NCBI RefSeq assembly: GCF_009755885.1
Contig: NZ_VYIX01000001.1
Span: forward strand, 877,190 to 941,189
Length of the DNA stretch: 64,000 bases
Direction of reading: 5' to 3'
Source: Brachyspira sp. SAP_772
Lineage (GTDB): Bacteria > Spirochaetota > Brachyspiria > Brachyspirales > Brachyspiraceae
Position numbers and translations under genes: made by a program. The notes below the pieces were generated by a model, which was given only the letters and a program-made list of their open reading frames with translations, was not told the origin of the DNA and made no database searches. Shown here in pieces: positions 1 through 9,755 of this stretch (position 1 is the stretch's first letter; every line of letters starts with the position of its first letter).

Positions 1-431
1 CTTCCCATAAGTTTTGCATTTTTTATTTTTACATCATCTTTGGAAGTTACATAAATAGTAGAAACTTTACCAGCATAAAACGGATAAGGATCAACATAAA
101 CTTTTAAATCTTTGTCATAATTTTTAAAATCATTGATAGAGTCAAATTGATTAGCTCTAGTATAATAAACACCATTAACTAAATTAATCTCTCCTCCGTC
201 TTTTATAGAAATAGATGTACTGTCTGATAAATAATAATATTTATTTTTTATTTTTATCTCAGCAAAAGCATTTTTTGAAGTTTTAATAGTGTCTCCATCA
301 TAAACTTTATTGCTAAAACTAGTATTTTTACCATCTCTCAAAACTTCTATCTTTCCAGCATATTTCAAATCATACTGAGAATATAATGATAAAGATAATA
401 AAAAAACAAAAAACACTATATAATTTTTCAT
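1..431 (-). CDS. FecR-like exported protein, partial (C-terminus outside window)
   Basis: The gene reads leftward off the window edge; 143 codons are visible. The start ATG at 431 follows a GGAGG-type ribosome site. Residues 1-19 form a Sec signal peptide (MKNYIVFFVFLLSLSLYSQ). Residues about 24-95 resemble a FecR domain: a glycine-rich strand, then YDGDTIKTSKNAFAEIKIK, then a run of short beta strands with a second 'GEINLVNG' turn. The following part (about 105-143) looks like an extracellular beta-sandwich linker, as seen ahead of M23 peptidase domains in some spirochaete proteins, but the peptidase part, if any, is outside the window. It lies 23 bases after the TPR gene on the same strand, so the two are probably cotranscribed. 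Confidence 0.6.
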   Translation of the reverse strand, partial: MKNYIVFFVFLLSLSLYSQYDLKYAGKIEVLRDGKNTSFSNKVYDGDTIKTSKNAFAEIKIKNKYYYLSDSTSISIKDGGEINLVNGVYYTRANQFDSINDFKNYDKDLKVYVDPYPFYAGKVSTIYVTSKDDVKIKNAKLMG

Positions 432-454
432 AAATATTAAACCTCCAAAAAATA

Positions 455-1138
455 TTACATCTTATAATTGTCAAGCTGCAAAAGATGTTCTTTTATATCT
501 TTATTAGAAGGAGCCATCTCAAATGCTTTAGTAAGATAATTTTTAGCATTAGTAATATCTTTTTTCTTAAAATAAGCCCAGCCTAAAGAATCTAAATATG
601 CAGGATTGGAAGGATCTTTCTGTAATGCTTTTTTTATCTCTTCTATTCCTTCATCTATATTAATATCACTATCAACCAATATAAACCCTAATGAGTTTCT
701 AGCATTTGGACTTTCTCCATCTAAAGCGAGAGCCTTTCTTAAATACTCTATAGCTTTTCTAGAATTTTTTTTCTTGTAATAAACATACCCAAGCACAGAA
801 TAAATTTGAGTATTTTCTATATCATAAGATAAAGCATCAAGAAGTTCAAACTCAGCCAAATCATACATTTCTCTAATAGCATATATATAACCAACAATAA
901 CATGTGCCTGCATCATTCTAAGAGGATTATCAAGTCTTCTTAAAATCTTATCAAAAACTTCAAGTGTCTTATCATAATCTTGCATCTGAGCATAAGATAA
1001 AGCAAGGTGGTATCCAGATTCTACATCATTGTTTTCAGCAAATATCTTTTCTAAAGACTCTATTGCCTCTTTATAGTTCTCGTTTCTAAATAGTTTTATA
1101 CCCTCTTCTAATTCTACTTTTCCAGAACCTATACTCAT
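455..1138 (-). CDS. TPR-repeat protein
   Basis: This protein of 227 residues is built almost wholly of tetratricopeptide repeats. At least five 34-residue units can be followed, for example 'YKEAIESLEKIFAENNDVESG', 'AEFELLDALSYDIENTQIYS' and 'AIEYLRKALALDGESPNARN'. No signal peptide or membrane segment is present, so a cytoplasmic protein-interaction role is likely. I chose the ATG at 1138 because AGGAG (1148-1144) sits 5 bases upstream; a GTG two codons earlier overlaps that site. The gene is divergent from parA and precedes the FecR-like gene. No specific partner can be inferred. Confidence 0.85.
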   Translation of the reverse strand: MSIGSGKVELEEGIKLFRNENYKEAIESLEKIFAENNDVESGYHLALSYAQMQDYDKTLEVFDKILRRLDNPLRMMQAHVIVGYIYAIREMYDLAEFELLDALSYDIENTQIYSVLGYVYYKKKNSRKAIEYLRKALALDGESPNARNSLGFILVDSDINIDEGIEEIKKALQKDPSNPAYLDSLGWAYFKKKDITNAKNYLTKAFEMAPSNKDIKEHLLQLDNYKM

Positions 1139-1302
1139 ATACACTCCTATTGTTTTGTTATCATATTATTTTATATTTATAATGAAAAAATCTCAATATA
1201 TTTACAAAAAAAGTTAACATATTTAAATAAATATATCATCAATACATAATTTTATAAAAAACAAAATTATTATATTCTAGTATGTTATAATTTATTAAAA
1301 CC

Positions 1303-1330
1303 TTGATAAAATATATACTTTTGTTATAAT
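1303..1330 (+). promoter_or_regulatory. Promoter of parA operon
   Basis: A -35 box TTGATA (1303-1308) is followed after 16 bases by TATAAT (1325-1330), 26 bases ahead of the parA start. AAGGG at 1342-1346 is the ribosome site. Confidence 0.6.
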
Positions 1331-1355
1331 ATAATAATTTTAAGGGTTATTTTAT

Positions 1356-2120
1356 ATGTCTAAAATTATATCAATAGTAAATCAAAAAGGCGGCGTTGGC
1401 AAAACAACAACAGCTGTTAATTTAAGTTCTATAGTAGCATCTATGGGATATAAAACTTTATTAATCGATATAGACCCGCAAGCTAATGCCTGTTTGGGTA
1501 TAGGTGTTACAAGAGATAAAATGGAATATGGCATATACGACATTTTAATCGGAGAAGCTGATATAGAACAAGTAATAATAAAAACATATCAAGAAAATCT
1601 TTATCTCATACCATCAGATTCTGATTTAGTAGGTGCTCAAATAGAATTAGTAAGTGAAATAGGAAGAGAATACAAATTAAAAAAAGCTTTAGAAAATATA
1701 AGAAATGATTATGATTATATATTTATTGATTGTCCTCCTACTTTAGGTATTCTCACTTTAAATGCTCTCACTGCATGTGATTCTGTACTTATACCAATAC
1801 AATGCGAGTTTTATGCTTTAGACGGAGTTGGCGAACTTAATAATACTATATCTTTAGTGAAAGAAAATTTAAACCAAAATCTAGATATAGAAGGCGTATT
1901 ATTAACAATGTATGACGGAAGAACTAATCTTAGCAATGATGTTGTTAGAGAGGTTGTCAATTATTTTAAAGATAAAACTTATAAGACTATGATACCTAGA
2001 AATGTGCGTTTGAGTGAGGCTCCATCTTATGGAAAAGCTATTACTGATTATGATAAAGAATGTATTGGTGCTAGGAGCTATAAAGAGTTTGCAAAAGAGT
2101 TTATAGAAAGGGCTAAATAA
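1356..2120 (+). CDS. parA: Chromosome partitioning ATPase ParA (Soj)
   Basis: ParA is a Walker-type ATPase that binds DNA non-specifically and drives segregation of ParB-parS complexes. The deviant Walker A motif KGGVGKTTTAVNLSS lies at residues about 11-25, with the signature lysine of the MinD/ParA group. Switch motifs 'LLIDIDPQANA' (about 36-46) and 'YDYIFIDCPPTLG' (about 119-131) follow. At 254 residues it has the length of chromosomal Soj and lacks the N-terminal helix-turn-helix of plasmid P1-type ParA. parB follows, but with an acetyltransferase gene in between. Confidence 0.95.
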   Translation: MSKIISIVNQKGGVGKTTTAVNLSSIVASMGYKTLLIDIDPQANACLGIGVTRDKMEYGIYDILIGEADIEQVIIKTYQENLYLIPSDSDLVGAQIELVSEIGREYKLKKALENIRNDYDYIFIDCPPTLGILTLNALTACDSVLIPIQCEFYALDGVGELNNTISLVKENLNQNLDIEGVLLTMYDGRTNLSNDVVREVVNYFKDKTYKTMIPRNVRLSEAPSYGKAITDYDKECIGARSYKEFAKEFIERAK

Positions 2121-2149
2121 TTATATTTTTTAGTATTAGGAATTACTAT

Positions 2150-2656
2150 ATGAATGATATTGTTTTGGAAAATTTAAAAGAAGAAGATATTTGTATGTTT
2201 AAAAATAAATTACAGGAATCTTTTATATTTGGTGCCAAAAAGTATTTTGAAGAAAATATATCAAATAAAATTCCTCAAGAGAAAGTTATTGATGAAGTAT
2301 TAAATTTAGAAGGAGTACATTCTTATCATTTAGTTCTTAATAATGAAAAAATTGGAGGAGCTATAGTAGAAATAAATAATGAAACTAATAATAATAAACT
2401 TCATTTCTTTTTTATATATCCAGAACACCAAAATAAAAAAATAGGATATTTATCTTGGAAAGCTATAGAAAATAAATATCCAAATACAAAAACTTGGACA
2501 TGTTATACTCCATATTTTAACAAACATAATATTAATTTTTATATAAATAAATGCGGTTTTTATATAGTTGCTTTTTATAATCAATATAATAAACTTGAAG
2601 GAATGGATGGCGGTCCTAAAGAGTTTTTTAAATTTGAAAAAGCTGTAAATAACTAA
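2150..2656 (+). CDS. GNAT-family N-acetyltransferase between parA and parB
   Basis: This 168-residue protein has the GNAT fold signature: strand 'HSYHLVLNNEKIGGAIVEIN' (about 57-77), then 'KLHFFFIYPEHQNKKIGYLSWKAIE' (about 83-107), where the Q/N-x-x-x-G-Y/I-G/L loop binds the acetyl-CoA pyrophosphate. It ends with 'NINFYINKCGFYIVAFYN', the usual C-terminal 'Y.k.GF' strand. The donor is probably acetyl-CoA; the acceptor is unknown. It lies 29 bases after parA and 37 bases before parB, all on one strand, so it is presumably cotranscribed with the segregation genes. An AGGAAT ribosome site precedes the ATG. Confidence 0.8.
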   Translation: MNDIVLENLKEEDICMFKNKLQESFIFGAKKYFEENISNKIPQEKVIDEVLNLEGVHSYHLVLNNEKIGGAIVEINNETNNNKLHFFFIYPEHQNKKIGYLSWKAIENKYPNTKTWTCYTPYFNKHNINFYINKCGFYIVAFYNQYNKLEGMDGGPKEFFKFEKAVNN

Positions 2657-2693
2657 TATAATTTATTAGTTAAATAAAATTAAAAGGATTTAT

Positions 2694-3641
2694 ATGAGCA
2701 GAAAAGGCGGACTTGGCGGTCAGGGTATGAATGCCTTAATAAAATCTACCGATAAAGAAATAAAAAAAGCTGTTGAAGAAGCTGAAAAAAATGGAATATT
2801 AGAAATAGATATATCACTTATAGATGTTAATCCAGATCAGCCTAGAAAGGTTTTTAATGAAGAAGAAATTAAAGGGCTTGCTGAATCTATAAAAGAAAAT
2901 GGGCTTATAAACCCTGTTACATTAAGAGAAAAAGATGGGAAATATCAAATAATATCTGGGGAGAGAAGATTTAGAGCATTTAAATATCTAAATAAAGATA
3001 AAGTACCAGCATTAGTATTAAAAAATATACCAGACTCCAAAATGCTCGAACTTACACTTGTAGAAAATATTCAAAGAGCAGATTTAAACGCAATAGAAAT
3101 AGCAAGAAGCTACAAAAAATTAATATATGATTTAAATATCAAACAAGAAGAATTGGCTAATAGAGTTGGTAAAAGCAGAAGCACTATTTCAAACTCTATG
3201 AGAATATTAGAGTTAAATGAAAATATACAAAACTTAATATTAGAAAACAAACTTACAGAAGGACATGCTAGAACAATACTTTCTTTTAGTGACAATGATG
3301 AAGAGAGAGATTTATTTGCAAAAGAAATAATAGAAAAAGGATATTCTGTAAGAGAATGTGAAAAAATAGTAAAAGAAAAAAAAGAAGTAGTAAAAGATAA
3401 TAATGATACTCAAAATCAAAATGTAAAAAAAGAACATAAAAAAGACCCTAATATAAAAAAATTAGAAAATGATTTGGAGAAAATATTTTCTACAAAAGTT
3501 AATGTAATAGATAAAGAAGGCAAAGAAGGTAAAATTATAATAGAATATTATAGTGCTGATGATTTATCTAGAATAATGGATATACTCGATAATGTTCATA
3601 ATATTAATACCAACTCTATTAAGCATACTATAGAATATTAG
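2694..3641 (+). CDS. parB: Chromosome partitioning protein ParB (Spo0J)
   Basis: ParB is a CTP-dependent clamp that loads at parS sites and spreads on DNA. The N-terminus (KGGLGGQGMNALI) is the ParA-contacting peptide typical of Spo0J. The ParB/Srx CTPase domain spans about residues 35-125, with 'NPDQPRKVF', the 'GERRFRA' arginine box and 'ENIQRADLN'. A KorB-type helix-turn-helix (about 140-190, 'EELANRVGKSRSTISNSMRI') reads parS. The last 60 residues form the dimerisation domain after a lysine-rich linker. Length of 315 is normal. I did not find a parS sequence in this window. Confidence 0.95.
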   Translation: MSRKGGLGGQGMNALIKSTDKEIKKAVEEAEKNGILEIDISLIDVNPDQPRKVFNEEEIKGLAESIKENGLINPVTLREKDGKYQIISGERRFRAFKYLNKDKVPALVLKNIPDSKMLELTLVENIQRADLNAIEIARSYKKLIYDLNIKQEELANRVGKSRSTISNSMRILELNENIQNLILENKLTEGHARTILSFSDNDEERDLFAKEIIEKGYSVRECEKIVKEKKEVVKDNNDTQNQNVKKEHKKDPNIKKLENDLEKIFSTKVNVIDKEGKEGKIIIEYYSADDLSRIMDILDNVHNINTNSIKHTIEY

Positions 3642-3651
3642 GAGATATTTT

Positions 3652-4836
3652 TTGAAATTAAAAGTTCTAATTATATTGCTGTTAAATATATTTTGTTTAT
3701 ATTCAAGAGAACAATTAAAAATATCTATAGTAGATTTGAACTATGAATTAAAAAATAACTCTCCTTTAAGAAAAGATATTGTAAGAACACTAAATCGTTT
3801 TGCCTACCTAAAACACCCCTACACTATCACAGTAGATAGAGCTAAAAAACGCTTATTCAAAACAGATGAATTAACATTAGAGCAGGGGCTCACTGTAGCA
3901 TCAAATTTAAAAGTGAATGTTGCAATTATAATGGACAGCGAACTAAAACTAAAAAATACTAATAATATATCAACTAATAATTTAGCTACAAACAATATAA
4001 CAAATATATTACTAACAAATGAAAATATTCAATCTTACTCTAATGAAATATCAAATGCATTAGATAAAATAAATGATTCAGAAAAAAAAGAATTAAATGA
4101 TATAATAGAAGAAAAATTAGGAGACCCTTCAAACACTAATAACACAGCAACAAATCAGTATGAACTTTTTTATAACTTCACAGTAATAGATATAACAAAA
4201 AATGAAACTCTAAAAGAATATAAGTCTATAGCATCAAATCAGGCTAATTCTAAAGTTAATGAAATTGGAACTTATTTAGAATTTTATTTTGCCAAAAGCT
4301 TATTAGATTCCATTACCAATGAAAATAGTGATATTAATTTAAACTTTGAAATAGAGAGAATTACATCAAGCAATGAAAGTATTATTATAAAAAATAGCGG
4401 TGAAATAATAGAAAATGAAACATTTAAAATAAAATTTAATTCAACAGAGGATGGTTATTTATATATATTAGCCTTACAAAATGACGGCAATATTATCTTA
4501 ATGCATCCTAATGATTTTAATAATTATGTAGAAAACAATAATGTTCAAAAAAACAATATTGATTCTAATATAGAATATACCATTCCTCCAGAAGATTCTA
4601 TTTTTAAAATGGTTGTTTCTGCTCCGTTTGGTTTGGATAGTTTTTACGCTATATTTTTGAAAAATGAAGCTATATGGTTAGAAGAGCAATATTTTAGCGG
4701 AGAAGGGTTTAAATCTGGAAATAAAACTAGACTTGCTGAAATGGTGACAAAATTAAAATCTTCTCTCAAATTAAAACTTTCTAATGATTGGCAAATATCT
4801 AAAATATATATTACTTCTAAACCAGAAATTCAATAA
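3652..4836 (+). CDS. Exported protein with C-terminal DUF4384-like domain
   Basis: The start is TTG at 3652; AGGAGAT, 5 bases upstream, overlaps the parB stop codon and no ATG competes, so translation is probably coupled to parB. Residues 1-18 form a Sec signal peptide ending LYS. The middle contains an Asn/Thr-rich stretch (about 100-165). The C-terminal 130 residues match the DUF4384 pattern: 'KIKFNSTEDGYLYILALQND', 'NIILMHPNDF', then 'YTIPPED' and 'VVSAPFGLDSFYAIFLKN'. Such domains occur in surface or periplasmic proteins; the biochemical role is unknown. Cotranscription with parAB may be accidental. Confidence 0.7.
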   Translation: MKLKVLIILLLNIFCLYSREQLKISIVDLNYELKNNSPLRKDIVRTLNRFAYLKHPYTITVDRAKKRLFKTDELTLEQGLTVASNLKVNVAIIMDSELKLKNTNNISTNNLATNNITNILLTNENIQSYSNEISNALDKINDSEKKELNDIIEEKLGDPSNTNNTATNQYELFYNFTVIDITKNETLKEYKSIASNQANSKVNEIGTYLEFYFAKSLLDSITNENSDINLNFEIERITSSNESIIIKNSGEIIENETFKIKFNSTEDGYLYILALQNDGNIILMHPNDFNNYVENNNVQKNNIDSNIEYTIPPEDSIFKMVVSAPFGLDSFYAIFLKNEAIWLEEQYFSGEGFKSGNKTRLAEMVTKLKSSLKLKLSNDWQISKIYITSKPEIQ

Positions 4837-4838
4837 AT

Positions 4839-4866
4839 TTGCATTTTTTCATATCTGTATTATAAT
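4839..4866 (+). promoter_or_regulatory. Promoter of chemoreceptor gene
   Basis: TTGCAT (4839-4844), a 16-base spacer and TATAAT (4861-4866) lie 30 bases before the chemoreceptor start, immediately after the preceding stop codon. Confidence 0.5.
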
Positions 4867-4896
4867 TTCATAATATTTTTAATTTTAGGATTTGCA

Positions 4897-6693
4897 ATGA
4901 AAAAAGGTTTAATGTTTAAGTTTATTTTAACTTTTTCAATATTTTTATTTACATCATTTATATTAATATATATTATTTATAAACCAATATATATAAATAA
5001 ATTTTTAAAAGAAAAACATTTTCAAACCCTAAACTTAAAAAATATAACTGAAGGACAAATTAACGAAATAAAAAACACAGTAAACACAGTAGTAAATAAC
5101 CTCGAAGCAAACCCTAATATAGAAACCATAGGAAACTTTTTTACCAATATTGCTAAATCACATACAGGTTATTTAAATGTATATTATGGTGAAACAGTTC
5201 CATATTCTCAAGGCGGTATTTTTATTAATACATTAACCGAATATGATCGCTCTTATGATCAAACTTCAAGAGATTGGTATAAAAGTGCTGTTTTAACTAA
5301 TGATGTTTATATAAGCGAACCTTATATAGATTTTATAGTAAATGAACTTACTGTTACATTTAGTAAGGCTGCTTATACTAATAATTCTTTAGTTGGGGTA
5401 TTTGCTATAGATTTTACAGATATTAATGGAATAGTTGAAAATGCAAAAAGCAATTTTGATGGTGAATGTAATATAGTATCAAAAGAAGGAATTTATATAA
5501 CGCATGATGACAAGAACTATTTATTAAATAAAGACAATAATTTATTTACAGACCCATTATTTACTGATTTTAAAGACAATTTTTCTTCACACTTCAATGA
5601 GATAAAAATATACAAAAATCAATGGTACAGCATACAAACTCTCTCTAACGCTCCTTGGATAATTGTTTTTAAGGGAGATGCTAGAAGTATTAATATTCAA
5701 TTTCATTTAATAATGCTTATTATACTATTAATTATGATAGCTTTAATTATTATTGAAGCTTTACTTATATCAAAAGTAATTAAGCCTTTAAATCATTCTA
5801 TAGAAATAATAGACTTAATGAAAGAAGGCAATTTTAATAGTAACTTCAATAAAAAAGATTTAGCATTAAAAGATGAGTCAGGCCATTTAACTAATTCTTT
5901 AAATGATATGCAAGACAAAATTTCTCAAATAGTCTATGGCATAAAATCACATATGGACGGCATTAAAAACTCTACAGCTCAAATATCTGACGGTATTTAT
6001 AATTTATCTGATAGAACTTCATCTCAGGCTGCTGCTATAGAGGAAATAACAAGTTCTATAGAAAGCCTTTTTAACTCAATATCTGAAACATCAAAACATA
6101 GCAATTTAGCAAAAGATATGGGTATAAAAGTAGCAGATTATTCAAAAAGCGGAGTTGAAGCAGTAAATAAAATATCTAATAATATGTATGATATATCATC
6201 TTCAAGCAAAGAGATTTCAAATATTACAAAACTTATACAAGACATTGCCTTACAAACAAATATTTTAGCATTAAATGCCGCAGTAGAAGCAGCCCGTGCT
6301 GGTGAACAAGGTAAGGGATTTGCTGTAGTTGCTTTAGAAATTAGAAACTTAGCTAATAATGTTAATGAGGCAGCAGGTAATATAACCAACATTATAGAAA
6401 AAACTTTATCTAAAATAGATGTAGGATATGAATCTGTTACACACTCTTTAGAGATACTTTCAAAAATAGAAAACTCAGCTAATGAAGTATCTAATATTCT
6501 TTTGGAAGTATATAATTCTGTATCTACAGAAGAGAACAGTGTAAAAGAAATTAATTTAGCTATGAATGAATTAAATACTATAACTCAAGAAAACTCACAG
6601 CTTGTTCATCAAAGTTCTATTTTGGGCAAAGAAGTAGCAGATGATACTTTAAATGTGCATAATAAGTTAGAGTATTTTAAATTAAAGCCTTAA
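4897..6693 (+). CDS. Methyl-accepting chemotaxis protein with amino-acid-type dCache sensor
   Basis: This is a 598-residue inner-membrane chemoreceptor. A first membrane helix (about 8-30) leads into a periplasmic double-Cache domain, then a second helix (about 267-290), a HAMP segment (about 290-345) and a cytoplasmic signalling domain. The hairpin tip is '[20 protein letters not shown]' with the usual GFAVVA after it. The sensor carries Y120, R125, W127, Y128, Y143 and D172, the spacing of the amino-acid-binding motif known from dCache_1 receptors such as PctA. There is no CheR pentapeptide at the C-terminus. It ends 4 bases from the convergent MscS gene. Confidence 0.92.
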   Translation: MKKGLMFKFILTFSIFLFTSFILIYIIYKPIYINKFLKEKHFQTLNLKNITEGQINEIKNTVNTVVNNLEANPNIETIGNFFTNIAKSHTGYLNVYYGETVPYSQGGIFINTLTEYDRSYDQTSRDWYKSAVLTNDVYISEPYIDFIVNELTVTFSKAAYTNNSLVGVFAIDFTDINGIVENAKSNFDGECNIVSKEGIYITHDDKNYLLNKDNNLFTDPLFTDFKDNFSSHFNEIKIYKNQWYSIQTLSNAPWIIVFKGDARSINIQFHLIMLIILLIMIALIIIEALLISKVIKPLNHSIEIIDLMKEGNFNSNFNKKDLALKDESGHLTNSLNDMQDKISQIVYGIKSHMDGIKNSTAQISDGIYNLSDRTSSQAAAIEEITSSIESLFNSISETSKHSNLAKDMGIKVADYSKSGVEAVNKISNNMYDISSSSKEISNITKLIQDIALQTNILALNAAVEAARAGEQGKGFAVVALEIRNLANNVNEAAGNITNIIEKTLSKIDVGYESVTHSLEILSKIENSANEVSNILLEVYNSVSTEENSVKEINLAMNELNTITQENSQLVHQSSILGKEVADDTLNVHNKLEYFKLKP

Positions 6694-6697
6694 ACAT

Positions 6698-7735
6698 TTA
6701 CTCTTTACTAAGATAAACTGTTGTTGAAGGGAATGCAAAGTTAGCATTAATCTTAGCAAACTCTTCTACTAGTTTATAGTTAATGCTTTCTACAACTTTT
6801 ACAAATTCAGCATAGTCTGAAACATTAACATAATATATAACTTCAAAATTTAATGAGGAATCAGCAAACTCTACAAATCTTGCACTAGAAAATGTGGTAG
6901 AGCTTTCACTTTCAATAATACTTTTAACTAAATCAGGTATTTTTTTCAGTGTTTCTAATGGAGTGGAATATTCAACCCCCAATACCATATATTTTCTTCT
7001 TCTTTCTAATACCCTATAGTTTTGTATTCTTGAAGCTAGTAAATTAGTATTAGATATTAAAAGCTGCTCTCCTGTGTTTCTTCTTATACGAGTAGATTTT
7101 ATTCCAATATACTCAACAGTACCTAAATCTTGGTCAATCTGTATAAAATCACCTTTCAAAAAAGGTTTATCAAAAACTATAACAAAATAATTGAATAAGT
7201 CAGCTATTATACTCTGAGCAGCAAATGCAACAGCCACACCGCCAATACCAAGACCAGTAATAAATGTAGTAACATTAACTCCCACATTTGAAAGTATAGT
7301 TAAAATACCAACTATCCATACTACAACTTTTGTTAAAGTAATTATACCGTCAGATAAAATAACATTTTTTCTCTGCGATAAATAATTATCTGTAAAATTG
7401 GTTATAACATCACATATAAATAATACAGAGAAAACAATTATACATACAGCTAATATTTTACCCCAATATCCTCCTAATACCTTAGGCAATACTAATGTAG
7501 ATTTTGCTATAGCTAAAGAAGCCACCAATATAACAGGTAAACTTCTCTTTCTTACACTTCTTGCTAAAGCGAAAAAAAATGAATTCTGAAATTTAACATT
7601 TACCTTTAATAATAGTCTTACTAAAATTAGAAGGCTAATTCTCATTATAGCAAAACTTCCAATAAATAATGCCAAAGAAATTAAATATTTAAATAAGCTG
7701 TTTCCATAAAAAACTGTCTCTTTTAGGTATTCCAT
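6698..7735 (-). CDS. mscS: MscS-family mechanosensitive channel
   Basis: This 345-residue protein is a small-conductance mechanosensitive channel homologue, releasing solutes on hypo-osmotic shock. Several N-terminal membrane helices (about 15-40, 60-85, 92-115, 130-155) precede the pore helix, 'TGLGIGGVAVAFAAQSIIADL' being the Gly/Ala-rich TM3. 'FDKPFLKGDFIQID' opens the beta domain, and 'RRNTGEQLLISNTNLLASRI' is the conserved MscS beta segment. The C-terminal alpha/beta domain is complete. GGAG lies 5 bases before the start. It has more N-terminal helices than E. coli MscS, closer to the YnaI/YbdG size class. Confidence 0.9.
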   Translation of the reverse strand: MEYLKETVFYGNSLFKYLISLALFIGSFAIMRISLLILVRLLLKVNVKFQNSFFFALARSVRKRSLPVILVASLAIAKSTLVLPKVLGGYWGKILAVCIIVFSVLFICDVITNFTDNYLSQRKNVILSDGIITLTKVVVWIVGILTILSNVGVNVTTFITGLGIGGVAVAFAAQSIIADLFNYFVIVFDKPFLKGDFIQIDQDLGTVEYIGIKSTRIRRNTGEQLLISNTNLLASRIQNYRVLERRRKYMVLGVEYSTPLETLKKIPDLVKSIIESESSTTFSSARFVEFADSSLNFEVIYYVNVSDYAEFVKVVESINYKLVEEFAKINANFAFPSTTVYLSKE

Positions 7736-7814
7736 TAGAACTCCAAACTAATTGTTTTCATCATATTATATATGTATTTTTAAATATTTAAATATTAAAA
7801 TATAAAAAATATAA

Positions 7815-9755
7815 TTAATGATTATGCCCACAGTCACAGCTTGTTACTTTTATATCTATATTTTTAGCACTTACATTTTCAATATTTGATTTCTCACCTA
7901 TTGGATAAAGAAGCCTCAAAGCATTAAGTACAACTATAACTGTAACACCAGTATCAGCAAATATCGCAAGAGCTATAGAAGCAAGCCCAAAAGCTCCTAA
8001 TATTATAGCACCAAATTTAATTACTAAAGCAAGCAATATATTTTCTAAAACAACAATATGATTCTTTTTAGCAAGTTTAATAATAGCAGCAACTTTTGAA
8101 GGCTTATCATCCATTATAATAACATCAGCATTTTCTATAGCAGCATCAGAGCCAAGCCCGCCCATAGCAATACCAATATCAGCACGTGCCAAAGAAGGAG
8201 CATCGTTTATACCGTCACCTACAAATATTGAAACTTTACTCTCTTTCATCATACCTTCTAATACATTTACTTTCTCTTCAGGTAAACAACCTCCATTAAA
8301 TGATTGTATATTATTCTCTTTTGCAAATGAGCTAACACGTTCTATATTATCGCCGCTAATTAATGCAGTTTCTATATTCATAGAGTTTAATAAATCAATA
8401 GCCTCTTTAGTATCTTCTTTTATAATATCATCAATATAAAAAGCACCCGCATATTTACCATCTATTGAAAGATAAACATTAAATTTATTGTTAATATCAT
8501 CTGGAAGATTTATATTATTTTGTTTTAATAAATCAAGCTTTCCTATTAAAATATTTTTGCCTTCAATAATTGATGCTGAGCCTTTACCTCTAATATCTTT
8601 ATGTGATGTTATTAGGCTTTCATTTATATTATGATTTTTTTTGTAATGCTCTACTATAGATATTGCTATAGGGTGAGAAGAGCCTATTTCTGCCAAAGCA
8701 GCATATTTAATTAATGTATCATCATCATATATACCAGCATTCTCTATCTCTCTTATATAAAACTTACCTTTAGTGAGAGTTCCTGTTTTGTCAAATATTA
8801 CCTTTTTAGTTTGAGCAAGCAAATCTAAAAATACTCCGCCTTTAACCATTATACCAAATTTAGAAGCTCGTCCTATAGAAGCAAAATATGTTAAAGGAAT
8901 ACCAACCATAAAAGCACAAGGACAAGAAACTACAAGTAATGTAAGCGAACGGGCAAACCAATCATTAAAAAACTCTCTTCCATATACTATAGTAGGTATT
9001 ATAGTAAGCAAAATAGCACCAAATACAACTATAGGAGTATATATTCCAGCAAACTTTGTAATGAATTGTTCTATGTTAGCTTTTCTATTTTGAGATTCTT
9101 GAACTAATTTTAGTATTTTTGCTATTGAAGACTCTGCATACACTCTAATTACTTTTGCTTTTATACTGCTTTCTCCGTTTATAGTGCCAGCTAAAATTTC
9201 ATCATTAACCTTTACATCTTTTGGCATGCTCTCTCCGGTTAAAGCTTTAGTATCAAGCCAGCTTTCCCCTTCATAAATAACAGCATCTAAAGGCACTTTC
9301 TCAAAAGGATTAATCAATATATTGTCATTTATATTAACTTTTGAAATATCAACTTTTTGTATACTTCCGTCTTCTTTTATGATATTAGCAAAATCTGCCC
9401 TTATGGACATAAGTGCTGCTATTGTTCTTTTAGATTTATCAACTGCCATATCTTCAAAATATTCACCTATTCTGTAGAAAAGAAGTACTGCCAAAGCTTC
9501 AGGTAATTGATGAAGTATTATAGCACCAACTGTAGCAATGCTCATAAGAAAACTCTCTCTCATAAACTTGCCCTTAACAAAATCTAATACAGCATTTTTA
9601 AAAACTTCTCTGCCTAAAATAAAATAAGGTATAAAAAATATTATATATTCTACTACACCATGAATTTTATTATGCAAAGCATTAAGTAAAACTAAAACAA
9701 CTAATGAAATAGTAATTTCACTAATAAATAAAATTTTTTCTTTATTCTTTAACAT
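7815..9755 (-). CDS. CPx-type (P1B) heavy-metal exporting ATPase, probably Zn/Cd
   Basis: This inner-membrane P-type ATPase has the actuator 'TGES' (about 173-176), the metal-site 'SCPCAF' in the sixth helix, the phosphorylation motif 'DKTGTLTKG' and the hinge 'GDGINDAPSLARADIGIAMG'. The two-cysteine CPC site is typical of Zn/Cd/Pb or Cu exporters. There is no N-terminal metal-binding domain; instead the C-terminus ends SCDCGHNH, a short Cys/His tail. I chose ATG 9755 because GGGGG (9767-9763) lies 7 bases upstream; earlier in-frame ATGs at 9773 and 9761 lack such a site. It overlaps the arsR stop by 14 bases, indicating one operon under the zinc-type sensor. Confidence 0.92.
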   Translation of the reverse strand: MLKNKEKILFISEITISLVVLVLLNALHNKIHGVVEYIIFFIPYFILGREVFKNAVLDFVKGKFMRESFLMSIATVGAIILHQLPEALAVLLFYRIGEYFEDMAVDKSKRTIAALMSIRADFANIIKEDGSIQKVDISKVNINDNILINPFEKVPLDAVIYEGESWLDTKALTGESMPKDVKVNDEILAGTINGESSIKAKVIRVYAESSIAKILKLVQESQNRKANIEQFITKFAGIYTPIVVFGAILLTIIPTIVYGREFFNDWFARSLTLLVVSCPCAFMVGIPLTYFASIGRASKFGIMVKGGVFLDLLAQTKKVIFDKTGTLTKGKFYIREIENAGIYDDDTLIKYAALAEIGSSHPIAISIVEHYKKNHNINESLITSHKDIRGKGSASIIEGKNILIGKLDLLKQNNINLPDDINNKFNVYLSIDGKYAGAFYIDDIIKEDTKEAIDLLNSMNIETALISGDNIERVSSFAKENNIQSFNGGCLPEEKVNVLEGMMKESKVSIFVGDGINDAPSLARADIGIAMGGLGSDAAIENADVIIMDDKPSKVAAIIKLAKKNHIVVLENILLALVIKFGAIILGAFGLASIALAIFADTGVTVIVVLNALRLLYPIGEKSNIENVSAKNIDIKVTSCDCGHNH

